A DNA stretch of 64,000 bases from the NCBI GenBank assembly GCA_020055645.1, contig CM034546.1, forward strand, positions 15,562,001 through 15,626,000. The letters run 5' to 3'. A program made the translations under genes and the position numbers. Below the pieces are notes generated by a model. That model was not told the DNA's origin and made no database searches. It worked only from the letters and a program-made list of their open reading frames with translations. Below, piece by piece: positions 34,640-45,107 of this stretch (position 1 is the stretch's first letter; each line of letters starts with the position of its first letter). Source of the stretch: Tomocerus qinae. Its lineage: Eukaryota; Arthropoda; Collembola; Entomobryomorpha; Tomoceridae.

Positions 34640-34990
34640 TGGCTATTGTTTTTGCTAAGTTTGGTCAATATCCGTCATTGTTTATTGTAAGTTATCGTAG
34701 TGACGGACGGACATACGGACAGACTTGGTTCTATAAGCTCGCTTCCTCAGGCGAGCTAATGATGTTAAAAATAAGACATATTCGCGCGAAAATTTGCGAA
34801 AAAGCGAAAAAAATCCTCTTTTTCTCAGATTTACGGAGCGCTGCGCCCCCGTCCATCCATCTCCTACTGGATACGTGTTTGGTAATCAATCCTATTTCTT
34901 TTATCATTCTACCAAAAATGTGCACATGGTCGCCTTTACTCAGGCGAGCTTCTGTTACGGCTTGCTGTAGGTTTTGTTCTCTATTCCTGT
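34640..34990. repeat. Dispersed repeat shared with 9600-9780 and 19800-20310
   Basis: Pieces such as TTCTCAGATTTACGGA, GCGCTGCGCCC, CTACTGGATACGTG, TTCTACCAAAA and GTTACGGCTTGCTGTAGGTT also occur, diverged, at 9660-9770, 19860-19940 and 20220-20300. Interspersed element of unknown class. The open frame across it (34639-35013) has no protein-family character. Confidence 0.6.
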
Positions 34991-35593
34991 ACTCGAAAAA
35001 GAGTAAAATTTGAACGTGAGTGCGTGCCTGGACGTGTCCAGTGGGGGAGGGGGTGCAGCGTTCCTCTCAAAGTAACGTTACCTTATACCCCAGGTTAAAA
35101 ATGTGACCCTAGTGGGTGGCCACGTGGCCAGAGTATGTTACCGATCGCCAATATGCTATTTTAATACAAACATATTGACTCAGGAACCGAAAATTTCTTC
35201 CAACTTGCATGGTTGCTGTGGAAGCCCCCAAAATTAGCCAGTGGGCGGGGCCTGTTACACTGGAAATTAAATTTTTTTCGAAGCTTATTGACCCTAGATA
35301 GTAGTAAGATGAAATTTTAGAATATTTTTTGACTTTTGGAGTAACTCATTGAATATCGTATATTTTATACATTAGGATGGTCGAAATTATATTGAGGATT
35401 CCAAAAATGTACCACACAAGAAAATCGGGTAAGAACTTTAAACAGAATTCCAACAGTTGTAAATCAATTTCTACACGTACTTCGATGATCATCAGAGATT
35501 CCCAAATCAGAGGTACCGGGAGCTTAAAGTTAAGTCCTGGTGCATACAAACTTAAATAATCTCTTGACTCTTGACTATCATATTCCTCATTAA

Positions 35594-35917
35594 CTTTTTT
35601 TGGGAAAGTGCTAAAGGATCCGACATTACTGATCCAACGCCCATAAAGTAAATTTAATAAACTTATTCTAGAGGTTATTTTTTAAAAACTTCACAATTTT
35701 GTCTTTGATTGGAAGATACACGTACCACAAAATGCACAAATGCAGAAATATGTATCAATTTCAAGTTTCAAACGATGATATCTTCAAGCCAGAGACAAAA
35801 ATGTGAAGTTTTCAAAGTATAACCTCTAGAATAAGTTTTGAAGAATCTTTTTACACTTAATACATGGGTGTAGGATCAGTAATCTCAAATCATTTAGGAC
35901 ATTCCCAAAAAAATACG
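35594..35917. mobile_element. ~320-bp foldback element
   Basis: The two halves pair imperfectly. Left TTTTTTTGGGAAAGTGCTAA matches the reverse of the right end, and CTTATTCTAGAGGTTAT and AAAACTTCACA occur in both arms in opposite orientation. Non-autonomous DNA element or foldback. No clear target duplication was seen. Confidence 0.75.
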
Positions 35918-36719
35918 AATTTTTGCGATTCCCATTCACCCTCTTTGATAATGTTTGCTGGTTACCTTGCAGCGTCCCTATTTGTGGCAAAAACAGTCTT
36001 TTGAAATCTGCACCACTGCCTTAAAATGTGCAAAATTTGATTTACAGAATCGAAAACTGATTCATTTTTTTGGAAATCTAACTTATTAAACCAATTCGAA
36101 ATTCAAAACATCAATGTAAATGGCCAAATTGAATTTTCCCGCACATGACGTAATTGAAACCTTGAGCGCACTGAAACCTGGAAAAATTTTCATACCGAAT
36201 GCATGCATTGTTCCTGTTATGAAATTTTTTGTGCCTTGTAAGTCGTAGGAGACTATAGACCGCGCAGTGCATAATTGTGTACTGCCACCAATTGTTCTGC
36301 TTTGGACGTGTTGGAATTTTTCTCATTATATGCGTTATTACGTGCTTGGCCTCGTTTTAGAATTACGGCAAATCAACACACGGAAGTACAAACATACAAA
36401 CGGAATTGTCACGTGACTGACTTTTGCCGTTTATCTAATAGTAGTGATTCATTATTATTTAATTACTCATTTTTCTAAAATAATTGCCTAGCTTATTCTT
36501 AATCAAACATGTTATGGTGTACCCTATTCACAAAATTTAATCCCGTACCTAAAGTAAAGTTATTGAATACTATTTTGGATTTTATTGCAAATATCGAAAA
36601 AGCGTGTTGTAGTTGTATACAAATAAATATACTATCATACATTCTAAATAGAACAAATATGTCAATGATTTACCCTGGTGAGCTCCAACTAAGCTTACTC
36701 ATTTAATTTCTATACCACA

Positions 36720-37960
36720 GAAATGAAACATTTTATCTCAAGCTACTAAATTATAATTAATTTTTTGCAATATTTTAGTTTTATAAGACTTGAATTTAAA
36801 AATAATCATGATAAATCGATTTTTAAGCTGTGATACATAATCCTATAAATAGGATTTTGCTTAATAATCTTACTTAATATTTGCTAGGGATTTAATTAAA
36901 ATCATGGAAATGGGGTAAGTCGTAAGCTCAGAAAAGATAATCATGATGGAGTGAAATAAATAACCATATTGATAATTTGATATATAGAAATATGTGGTTA
37001 TACTAAATAAATAGTAAGCTAGGCAAGAATTCTTAAGCTCTCAATCCAGTAATTATGACTGAGAGATGTAAACGTCATTATAGCTTTGGAAATCCATGTG
37101 GAGGTATTTAAATCCTAAAGCTCGATTTACAATCATGACAGTAAATTTTCTAGTAAGCCCATAAATATTTTAAAGTGTGGATATAAACGCTATATCAAAT
37201 CCAAATACGGTGTAAATTGTTTTAGCGCCAAGTTGTTAATATATAATTAATGATGCCAATGTTTTAAACCTTTTATCTCAATGATCAAGATCAATCGATG
37301 TAAATCAAATGGTAGAAAAATCCAGTGATTGCTTAATTTTTGTAAGTTTCAAGTTACTTAAATCACAATTAATCATCGTAACAACTAACGGTGACAAGTT
37401 TGCCGTTTGACTACTTAAATCCAATTATCATTATCAATGTGATGTAATGTTGTAAAATCTATGCTACATAAATTCATTTATTGCAAAAATTTTGCAAATC
37501 TTAAAGGATTAACTTACAATCATGAGTATGGTTTTACCTTTACCCTTCAACTCATTAAACTTTTATCAAGTGTACAATCATGAGAATGGTTTTACCTTTA
37601 CCCTTCAACTCATTAAACTTTTATCACGTGTTAAGTCCATGGTAAGACTATATGTTAGAAATTATGTATGATGCAAAAGTAAATTGTTATTAATTTAGAC
37701 ATTTATTCTAATAAATTATTTTCGCGGTCGTAAATCCAATAATCATGACAAATTTGTAAATAAATCCACACAAATCCATGTTCTGCATAAATTTTATAAA
37801 TCTTAATGGATTAAATAACAATCACCACAGCGGGTTTATACGTCATTCCTCCAAATAATCAATGCTAATGAATCAACTAAATGGAATGACAATATACAGC
37901 TTACACCAATTCCGGAATAATGAATATTGAACAATTACACTGATATTTACAATTGTATAT
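36720..37960. repeat. Degenerate AATCATGA-rich repeat block 4
   Basis: Same family as the blocks at 10120, 14930 and 24500 (AATCATGATAAATCGATTTT, TTGCTTAATTTTTGTAAG, CCAATAATCATGAC). It contains one exact-type local duplication at 37516-37631. From 37961 to 39202 nothing recognisable is seen. Confidence 0.7.
37516..37631. repeat. 58-bp tandem duplication
   Basis: Two adjacent 58-base copies (ACAATCATGAG, then GGTTTTACCTTTACCCTTCA) differ at only a few positions, so the duplication is recent. Confidence 0.93.
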
Positions 37961-39202
37961 GGCTTTAAAGGAATGAATAAGATTGTTATGTAACACATGC
38001 TTTACATAGACTGACATTAAATATTTCACACAATTCTTGATTGTTTTAATGTCTTAATGTAAGCAATTAAACCGGTCCATAATGATTGCATTCTGTATTT
38101 TGGCAAAGTTTTACTAATATTTCGATTTGAATGCGTTTATTTATAACCATCTGAAATAATTTTTGATAAATTATAAATATCGAAGGCCTCCGTCATTCAA
38201 TATTTTGGGTGCAACCCACATGATCACGGTCAACATATTAACCTTATATAATGATATTATTGTTAAGAGCACTTTTGGTCATAATGATATCTAATCTAAA
38301 CTGCCTTAATAAAATGTCAAGGAAATCGTTTCAGCGTTAGATGTATGGACCATACAGTAAGTATGGTATAAATGTGGTAGTTAAATATACCTAAAGTACT
38401 TAATGATAAAAAATACTGTTCAGAATATTTTTACGATTACATTAATTTTAGTAATGTGTGTACCAGAGAGTGTAGGACTAAAAGTATTAATTATGTGTAT
38501 GTACAGAGTAAATCCAACACCTATGACAAGAGATCATTTTCGCACCAAGCTTGTGTAGAGTGGTATGCAATACCGGAAGAAATAAGATTAAGTAAAAAAA
38601 ATAGAGAAATTTAGTTACTCAGCTAAAAAATTCTTTTTGGAAAACAAGAAAATGTCTGTAAACCATCTGCAATTGATAATTGTAACACATGTGATTATTC
38701 ATGTATCTTGTCTGTAGCAAATAATTATTAATTTCATAAAAATCTAATTTATTGAAGCAATATGTAACGTAATAATTTGTGATATTGGCGATGCAAAAGC
38801 CTCTCTTACAGAGAAAATCGTCAATTATTACAAAATAAATAAGTAAATATTAATAAGCAACCAGTTTGAACCAAGCAGTCCATTTCATCCTTCACAACCC
38901 TGGTTATAAGGAAAAATGTTTATTCGGTCGTGGGTGGGTAAAGAATTTATTACGTCGGGTAAGTTTATCTTCAACATTTTACAAATTTTTTACAGACTAT
39001 TTTTTTAATTTCTTCTAAGTTCAACGTTACTTTCTCCCAGCGATGTCAAGATGCACTGTTATGGGTAGAAACTCATGACTTTTGATAAGCTGCAAAAGAA
39101 ATTTTTTTTAGGTATTTTATTTTCTTCAAATCTTAAAATGTCAACAACTATTCAAGATTAATGTGTCGAAAAAATAAACGGTTGTTGTAATTATAAAAAT
39201 TA

Positions 39203-40438
39203 TTAAAGAAACTTACCTCTCATGATTTCATTAATTTTTTTGTTTTGCTCTTGGTAGTTGAATTTTAATTTCGGGTTTTTTATAAGCATTTTTCGTTGTT
39301 GGCTCAAAAACTTTTGTAGTTCCATACATCCACTGCTTTCAGCAGCTTCGGTGATAAAAAATTTTGTTCCCATACCAAAGCTTCCTGAAAACACGCCATC
39401 AATTTCAGTAGTAATAGAATTCCCCATCTGTGTCCAGGATTTATTTTCCCACCCTGTTTGGTTGCTGACGTGAGTTTGAATTTGTTGTGCATCCCATCCA
39501 CGACAAGTAAATTGTGCTCGAGCTGTCCAGGGCGTACTGAAATCTTTCTTCATACTCAATGTGGAACATGCATGAATTGTTGTGTATTGGGGTACTTTTA
39601 TTGTTCGTTTTACTTCTACTACACGACTATTTCGGTTCAGAATTGAGTTTTGATTTATTACTGTGTGACTACTAGATTGAGATTTACTTGCCGAAATTCC
39701 AAATCCCAAAATACCTAGTGAAGCCGAAACTTTTATATTAGCAGCTATTTTCCAAATATCTGTTGTAGCAGAAAATTCAGTTGTTTCGTCGATTGTTTTT
39801 GTATGTGTTATTGTCTGTGTTACTTCAGTGTCTCCATTATTGAAAATTTGTTCAATTCCTATCATATCGTCACCTCCGTCAAAAGGATCATCTAAGAACG
39901 AAAATTGAGTCACCGTTAGTTGTAGTCCGTCGGAGACAGAAGTCAGAACGTAATAATCACTTTCCGGTATAGTAGTAACATTGCCATCTTCAGAAATCCG
40001 CAAGACATTTCCTGAAATTTCGCCACTAATTAAAGTACTTTTGTTTCCTTCAGCTCTTCCAATATATTTTTGGGAACCCTCGTAGGTGGGAACTGTAAGT
40101 TGTGGATTGGCCGTGACATCTTCATGAGAACTAGCAACCCAAGATAGAAGACAGCCGTAAGGGTTAGTAAGTACTTGGTATGCTAAATGAGTTGTCTCAA
40201 TATTTTCTGAAGGTGATGGAATTGTTGCCCGACCAAAGTTTGCGTCCAAAAATCCTATTGAAGGATCTCTATTCGAACCGATTGTAGAACGAGCTACATA
40301 TTTACCAGGGCCACTTACTTCTACACTTTCTGGAGGAACATTAATTCCACTGCTCGTTTCAACCCATACCAAACCACATGGCAATTTTTCACCATACCCC
40401 AAACTCAGCAAAAAGAGAAAATAAAGTATGGAATTCAT
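39203..40438 (-). CDS. Natterin-like secreted protein (DM9 repeats + aerolysin-type domain), intact
   Basis: A 411-residue frame. Residues 1-16 are a signal peptide. The DM9 region begins EKLPCGLVWVETS (17-29), has KYVARS at 46-51 and YQVLTNPYGC at 87-96, then a second repeat with RYIGRA-like QKYIGRAEG. The aerolysin-type half starts at MIGIEQIFNNGDTEVTQTIT. It contains a Gly/Ser-rich amphipathic stretch (GILGFGISASKSQSSS) where the barrel hairpin would be, then IHACSTLSMKKDFSTPW and FTCRGW. Near the end a perfect donor (AGAG|GTAAGT at 39217/39216) and a good acceptor (TTTTGCAG, exon resuming at 39089) allow an alternative last exon ending at 39073. That would change only the last few residues, and I cannot tell which end is used. 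The gene is head-to-head with the endonuclease gene at 41529, with 1.1 kb between starts. Confidence 0.86.
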   Translation of the reverse strand: MNSILYFLFLLSLGYGEKLPCGLVWVETSSGINVPPESVEVSGPGKYVARSTIGSNRDPSIGFLDANFGRATIPSPSENIETTHLAYQVLTNPYGCLLSWVASSHEDVTANPQLTVPTYEGSQKYIGRAEGNKSTLISGEISGNVLRISEDGNVTTIPESDYYVLTSVSDGLQLTVTQFSFLDDPFDGGDDMIGIEQIFNNGDTEVTQTITHTKTIDETTEFSATTDIWKIAANIKVSASLGILGFGISASKSQSSSHTVINQNSILNRNSRVVEVKRTIKVPQYTTIHACSTLSMKKDFSTPWTARAQFTCRGWDAQQIQTHVSNQTGWENKSWTQMGNSITTEIDGVFSGSFGMGTKFFITEAAESSGCMELQKFLSQQRKMLIKNPKLKFNYQEQNKKINEIMRGKFL

Positions 40439-41528
40439 ACTTTAGAATTTTCTGTGCTTTCTAGTGTGATTGAAGATTGGAATAAAGTAAATATTCAAAG
40501 TATCAGAGTTTTTTTCCATATAAATGACTTACACTAAAACACTCATGTAATAAAATAATTGAACAATGAAGTTTTGTTATCAATAGAAGTTTTATTATAC
40601 GGATTCTGATGACTGACATTAACGAATGAGAGATTGTGATTTCATGAAAGCAAAGCATTAAGTAGGCTTATTGCGTAGATTTACTTTATCTACTCCATGC
40701 CGAGTACACTATTCATAGCTTAATCTAACTCCATGTTTGTACCAGATATATATCTCCCATAAGTTTTCACTAAATGTCAAGTTCATTCAGTTTCATTGCA
40801 GTCGCATACTAAAGAGCCTGAAACAGGCTAATCCCCTCAAAGTGTTGCTTTCAATTTATATGCCGTCTGCAGAAAGGAAAACGTTAATTTTGGATAGCCA
40901 TAGGAAATGATTTGGGAATGGATGCGCACCTTTCCGGATTTGAAAAAAGTGAAAACTAGAAATGATTGGAGAATAGCGAAAGAGATAAGAAGAATTTTAC
41001 AAAATCAAATCTGGCTTAAAATTGGAAAATGGACTTGTTATGGCTAAAATAACTTATTTTTGCTATAAATGAAGTCGCCCATGCATGGCTTCCAGATGTG
41101 CTACAGAATAGAGTGTCCAGGGAAACTACGATGAAGGAGAGAATTTACGGCCCTGTTATAACATTTTACTAGAAAATGGTTTTGCTTTCAATTAGACAAT
41201 CACATGAAATAGTTATTATTTGGTACGGTGCTTCCATTGACGATGTTTATGTTGATGCCTAGAAAGAAAGACACTTCTGGTAGACTCTATTTTTAGGGCA
41301 CCATTAGAGTTAATATGATGTTAGGAATAATTGTCAATCAACATATCAAATGGCAAGGGATTTGTTTCATAGGTAAAAAATGGTGAAGTATTTATCAGAT
41401 AGTTGAGAGTTGATTAAACGTGGATTTATTACTTAATGAAATATATAAAAGCCTGATAATCACGCTGGAATAATTAACAGAGTACTCACATTATCGTAAA
41501 CATACATTTTGCAATTTTTCCTCATAAC
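40439..41528. promoter_or_regulatory. Divergent region between natterin-like gene and endonuclease
   Basis: This 1090-bp region separates two oppositely transcribed secreted-protein genes. A clear TATA box for the endonuclease lies at its right end. No reading frame or repeat was recognised in the rest. Confidence 0.5.
41442..41450 (+). promoter_or_regulatory. TATA box of the endonuclease gene
   Basis: TATATAAAA lies 79 bases before the start codon at 41529, leaving about 50 bases of 5' leader after a start site 25-30 bases downstream. It is the strongest TATA match beside any gene in the window. Confidence 0.65.
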
Positions 41529-44518
41529 ATGGCTCGTAATATTATTTTTGTTGTTATTGTTTTATTTGGGATTCCAGATCAGTTCCAAGGTAGATGTTTT
41601 GATATTTTATATAGCGATTATTAGTATTTTGTACATAGGTATAACTACTTTTGCCTATAGTATATATTATATATTATGTACTCTGTAAATGGTGCACTAA
41701 AAAATTGAACTGGGGTTTGGCCGGTCTATTGTAAAAGACAATGAAATACTACTGGATTTCTTGAGATATGTTTAGTAATTATTCATATTACAGTCGACTT
41801 GAAAAGATCTGTGACATGTATGTTATTATGTTAAAATACTAAATATATTCATCTACTAGAAATAAGCCCGTCCTGTGGACGGGAATTAACGAAGTTATTC
41901 AATGAACAAAATTAATTACCATAGGTACAATAGGTAGTGTACAAAAATACAATATACTGTGTCCATTATGAATGAGAATGGATAGAACTATAATAGTAAT
42001 ATATTATTATTTCAGGGCTTGCATTGGGAACCAAATGCTTCTTTAAAATGAATCAAAAGTCTCTTTACTACCCTGCAATAAAAACAATCAACGGGACTTT
42101 ATGGCCCGAGTACAATCTTTTGGATAGTCAATATGTAATCTCAATGGAATCAGGAACTGTGTTTACCATGGAATGCCTGGGAATAAATAATCATTTTAAA
42201 TTTCTAAAGGACCAAACCATTCAGGCTATATGTGTGGAACAATCTTTAATTCGGGTAATTAAAATCAAATTGTAGTCACGTTAAATGTTTTAAATACTAA
42301 GCATTAAAAGTATTTAAATGTTAACGAAGTTATTGCTACCTAATAAGAGTAGTAATATCTTACTTAATCTAAATAATAATCATGTTTTCTTAAAATATAT
42401 AATGAAATAATAATTTGCCGCTGAAATCGACCGAAAAATATTTGATATTAAACTTGCGTGTCATCATTTATTTTTATTTGTATTAGGTACCGACAGTGGG
42501 ATATGTACGACAGTTTGAGGAATTTGTTTGCCAAAAGGCTACAGACTCTATAGTTGAACGGATTGGCCCATGTTTAGATACATTTGATTTACTGCGGTTA
42601 ACTACTCCAGCAGGAGAGTAATTTGACAGTTTAATAAAACTAAATCCAAAGCTTTGAACAAATAACATTTATTACAATTATTTGTTTTAAATCATTTTCA
42701 GAGAAGTTTTACAAGCTTGCCACAATACACTACATGACGAAACTCTCTATGCAATGCATTATCTCAGGGGTGGAGACCTAAATACGCTGGAACCAACAGG
42801 AGACACCTGGGGATATCCCAGAGGATATTATACTAGAATAATGAACCCAACGAATAGCTACACACCAAGAGATGTTCAAAGACAAGCGGCTAGGTTTTGG
42901 GTATCCTTTTTTGTAGCATTTATTAAATAACGGTTTACTAAATAACAATTATTATTATTATAGGATTGTGTAAAATATTCAAAATTAGTAATCTTATGCA
43001 TTACATTTTCTATTGTGTTGTAAATATTCTGCTTTTTATAGTTGGGAGACGGAAATGAAGCTGAGTTTGGAAATCCTGGTGCAAACTATTTTTTTGCACG
43101 TGGACATTTTGTTCCTTGTGCAGATAAACTACAGCGTCATAAAGGATCCACTTACAACTATATAAACGCCTCTCCCCAGTGGCAAATAATAAATCGAGAT
43201 AATTGGGGGGTAATAGCTCCATATGGTTTTGATTACTATAAAAACTAACAGTATAATATTTCACCCATTTGAAGTATAGTTTGTGGTGCGATGGGCCACT
43301 TTTATCATAAGATTCCATACCCATTCGCCAATCGACAATCCTCTGATTCGCATAACATAACCTAATTATGTTAACACAAACTAATCGTAACATTTAGCGT
43401 TTGTTCATACAGGCTGTAGTTGAGTGAAACAGTCGTTGGAATTAAGCAAAGGTAGAGGTTAGTCTAATTATTCAAAATCTTTGTTTGAAACCAGCATATT
43501 ATTTTAGCTGGCTAACAGTGGTTTTAAAGCGTGAAAAAAGCTCAGTAGTTGGATGGCTTAATTGCTGATAGGTGCAAAGGTTGGGATATAGGCAGAGTTA
43601 AACAAGTTAAAGCTGCGTCTTCTTTAGTAACAAGTGTCGCAACAAAAGGTAGATGGTGATGGTATAAGACTGCTGCACAACCCAGGATGCTGGCACGTTT
43701 GGCCACCAACAGTAGGTAAAGCTTGACACTAGTGTTAGCATATTTAGTGTCAAGCTACTGTTATAGTCGCACAAACGTGCCAGCATTCTGGGTTGAGCTG
43801 CAGTCTGGATGGTTCTTCTGTGGTGGCATAATAGGTAATACACTAGTTGACTAAACATAAACGATGAAAAATTAACATTTTGATGGTACTTATAGGAACA
43901 TGGAGTGGAAGGTATGGTACGTGATCTTGCAAGACGAAGTCCTCAAGTAGTATTTACAATATATACTGGCTCATATCAATACTTAGAAAGAAACAATGAA
44001 CGACTTTGGCTTGGTAGAAATCGTCAAACAGATACATATTACGAAAGTATTCCTGTCGCAAAGTGAGACTTTTAATTGTATGCCACAATCATTATTTTAA
44101 TAATAATGATGATATTTGATGATGAAAACTAAATAATACACAGAAAATGAAAATCACGGCTTAAAATTCAAAATAATAAGTAATAAATTATTTTCTTAAA
44201 TATAGATACACTTGGAAAATAGTTTTTGACCAACTTAACAATGCGACTATAGTATACATTGTTCACAATGATCCTTATAATGCAAATGTACCGATTTGCA
44301 CAGATGTTTGCCCTCATTTTCCCAATCTAAAGAGGATACCACAGGGTTATGTGATTTGTTGTACTTTGGAAAATTTTTTGCGAGTGGTAGGTTATCCAAG
44401 AGATCTACAAAAAATTGGAAATGTAAAACTATTGAGTATGGATATGTCTTATGCCAATGTAAACAAACCATACTATCATGAAAATAACGGTTGTTTTGAG
44501 GAAGACGATATCGAATAA
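41529..44518 (+). CDS. Secreted DNA/RNA non-specific endonuclease, seven exons
   Basis: Exons by splice-site and phase matching: 41529-41589, 42016-42254, 42487-42617, 42702-42900, 43042-43209, 43896-44062 and 44206-44518. The product is 425 residues. Residues 1-20 are a signal peptide. The C-terminal 220 residues are the Endonuclease_NS (His-Me finger) domain: FFARGHFVPCAD holds the RGH catalytic triad (His232 by my count), followed by YNYINASPQWQIINRDNW with the metal-binding Asn region, GMVRDLARR, VVFTIYTGSY and a Cys-rich VPICTDVCPHFP segment. The first Asp of the usual DRGH motif is Ala here. Arthropod secreted dsRNases and salivary nucleases are of this family, so it probably degrades extracellular DNA and RNA in gut, saliva or haemolymph. 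Several reading frames on the opposite strand are shadows. Intron 5 carries a foldback element. Confidence 0.93.
43667..43806. mobile_element. 140-bp foldback element in the endonuclease intron
   Basis: The arms pair over about 55 bases. AGACTGCTGCACAACCCAG at the left matches the inverted right end, and GATGCTGGCACGTTTG and AGCTTGACACTA recur in opposite orientation. It lies inside intron 5 of the endonuclease gene and must be removed by splicing. Confidence 0.82.
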
Positions 44519-44554
44519 TATTTATATATTTATTAAATAGAAAGAAATAATTTA

Positions 44555-44560
44555 AATAAA
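44555..44560 (+). promoter_or_regulatory. AATAAA polyadenylation signal of endonuclease gene
   Basis: Canonical hexamer 37 bases past the endonuclease stop codon. The remaining 550 bases to the next, convergent gene contain nothing recognisable. Confidence 0.65.
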
Positions 44561-45107
44561 GCAAATCATATTATCATGTTTAATAATATGGCTTTAATCA
44601 CAAAATAAAAGTAGGTCAAAGTTCAAGTGATTAAAACTGTAGTAGAAATAATAAATAGTTAATAAAGTCCCTAATGATTGATTTAGTTTAAATACTTTTA
44701 TTTCATCGTATCCTCGTCCATGAATATGTGAAGTGCAATTTAATCCTAGTGTTAGTAACTTCACTTTAAATAAAACATAATACCAGAGATTTTCCCACTT
44801 AAGTCTATCATAAAAGCATACAAAAAACAATTGATCAAAAATCAAACTTGGTCAAAAATGATTTCATTGTACTGTAGATATATCACCGGGTTTAAGTACT
44901 ACACTTAGAGCATACAAATTTATCATACTTACGGATATATGAATTACCAATGATAAAAACGTACAAATACATTGAGTACTTACTAAAGATTTTGCCTAAA
45001 ATCCAAATTTCGTGAAATAACTGATCATTCACAAACAGATTAGGCATAGTAATAAATTTTTGCCGTACTGCAATTATGCAATATGTTATTTATTAATAGT
45101 TCATGGA

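Noticed and set aside
34639-35013. 124-residue plus-strand frame
   Set aside because: It overlies a dispersed repeat found diverged at 9660 and 19860, where the frame is not kept.
43607-44564. Minus-strand frames over the endonuclease exons
   Set aside because: They overlap exons with a clear nuclease motif and good splice phases on the plus strand, and show no protein-family features.
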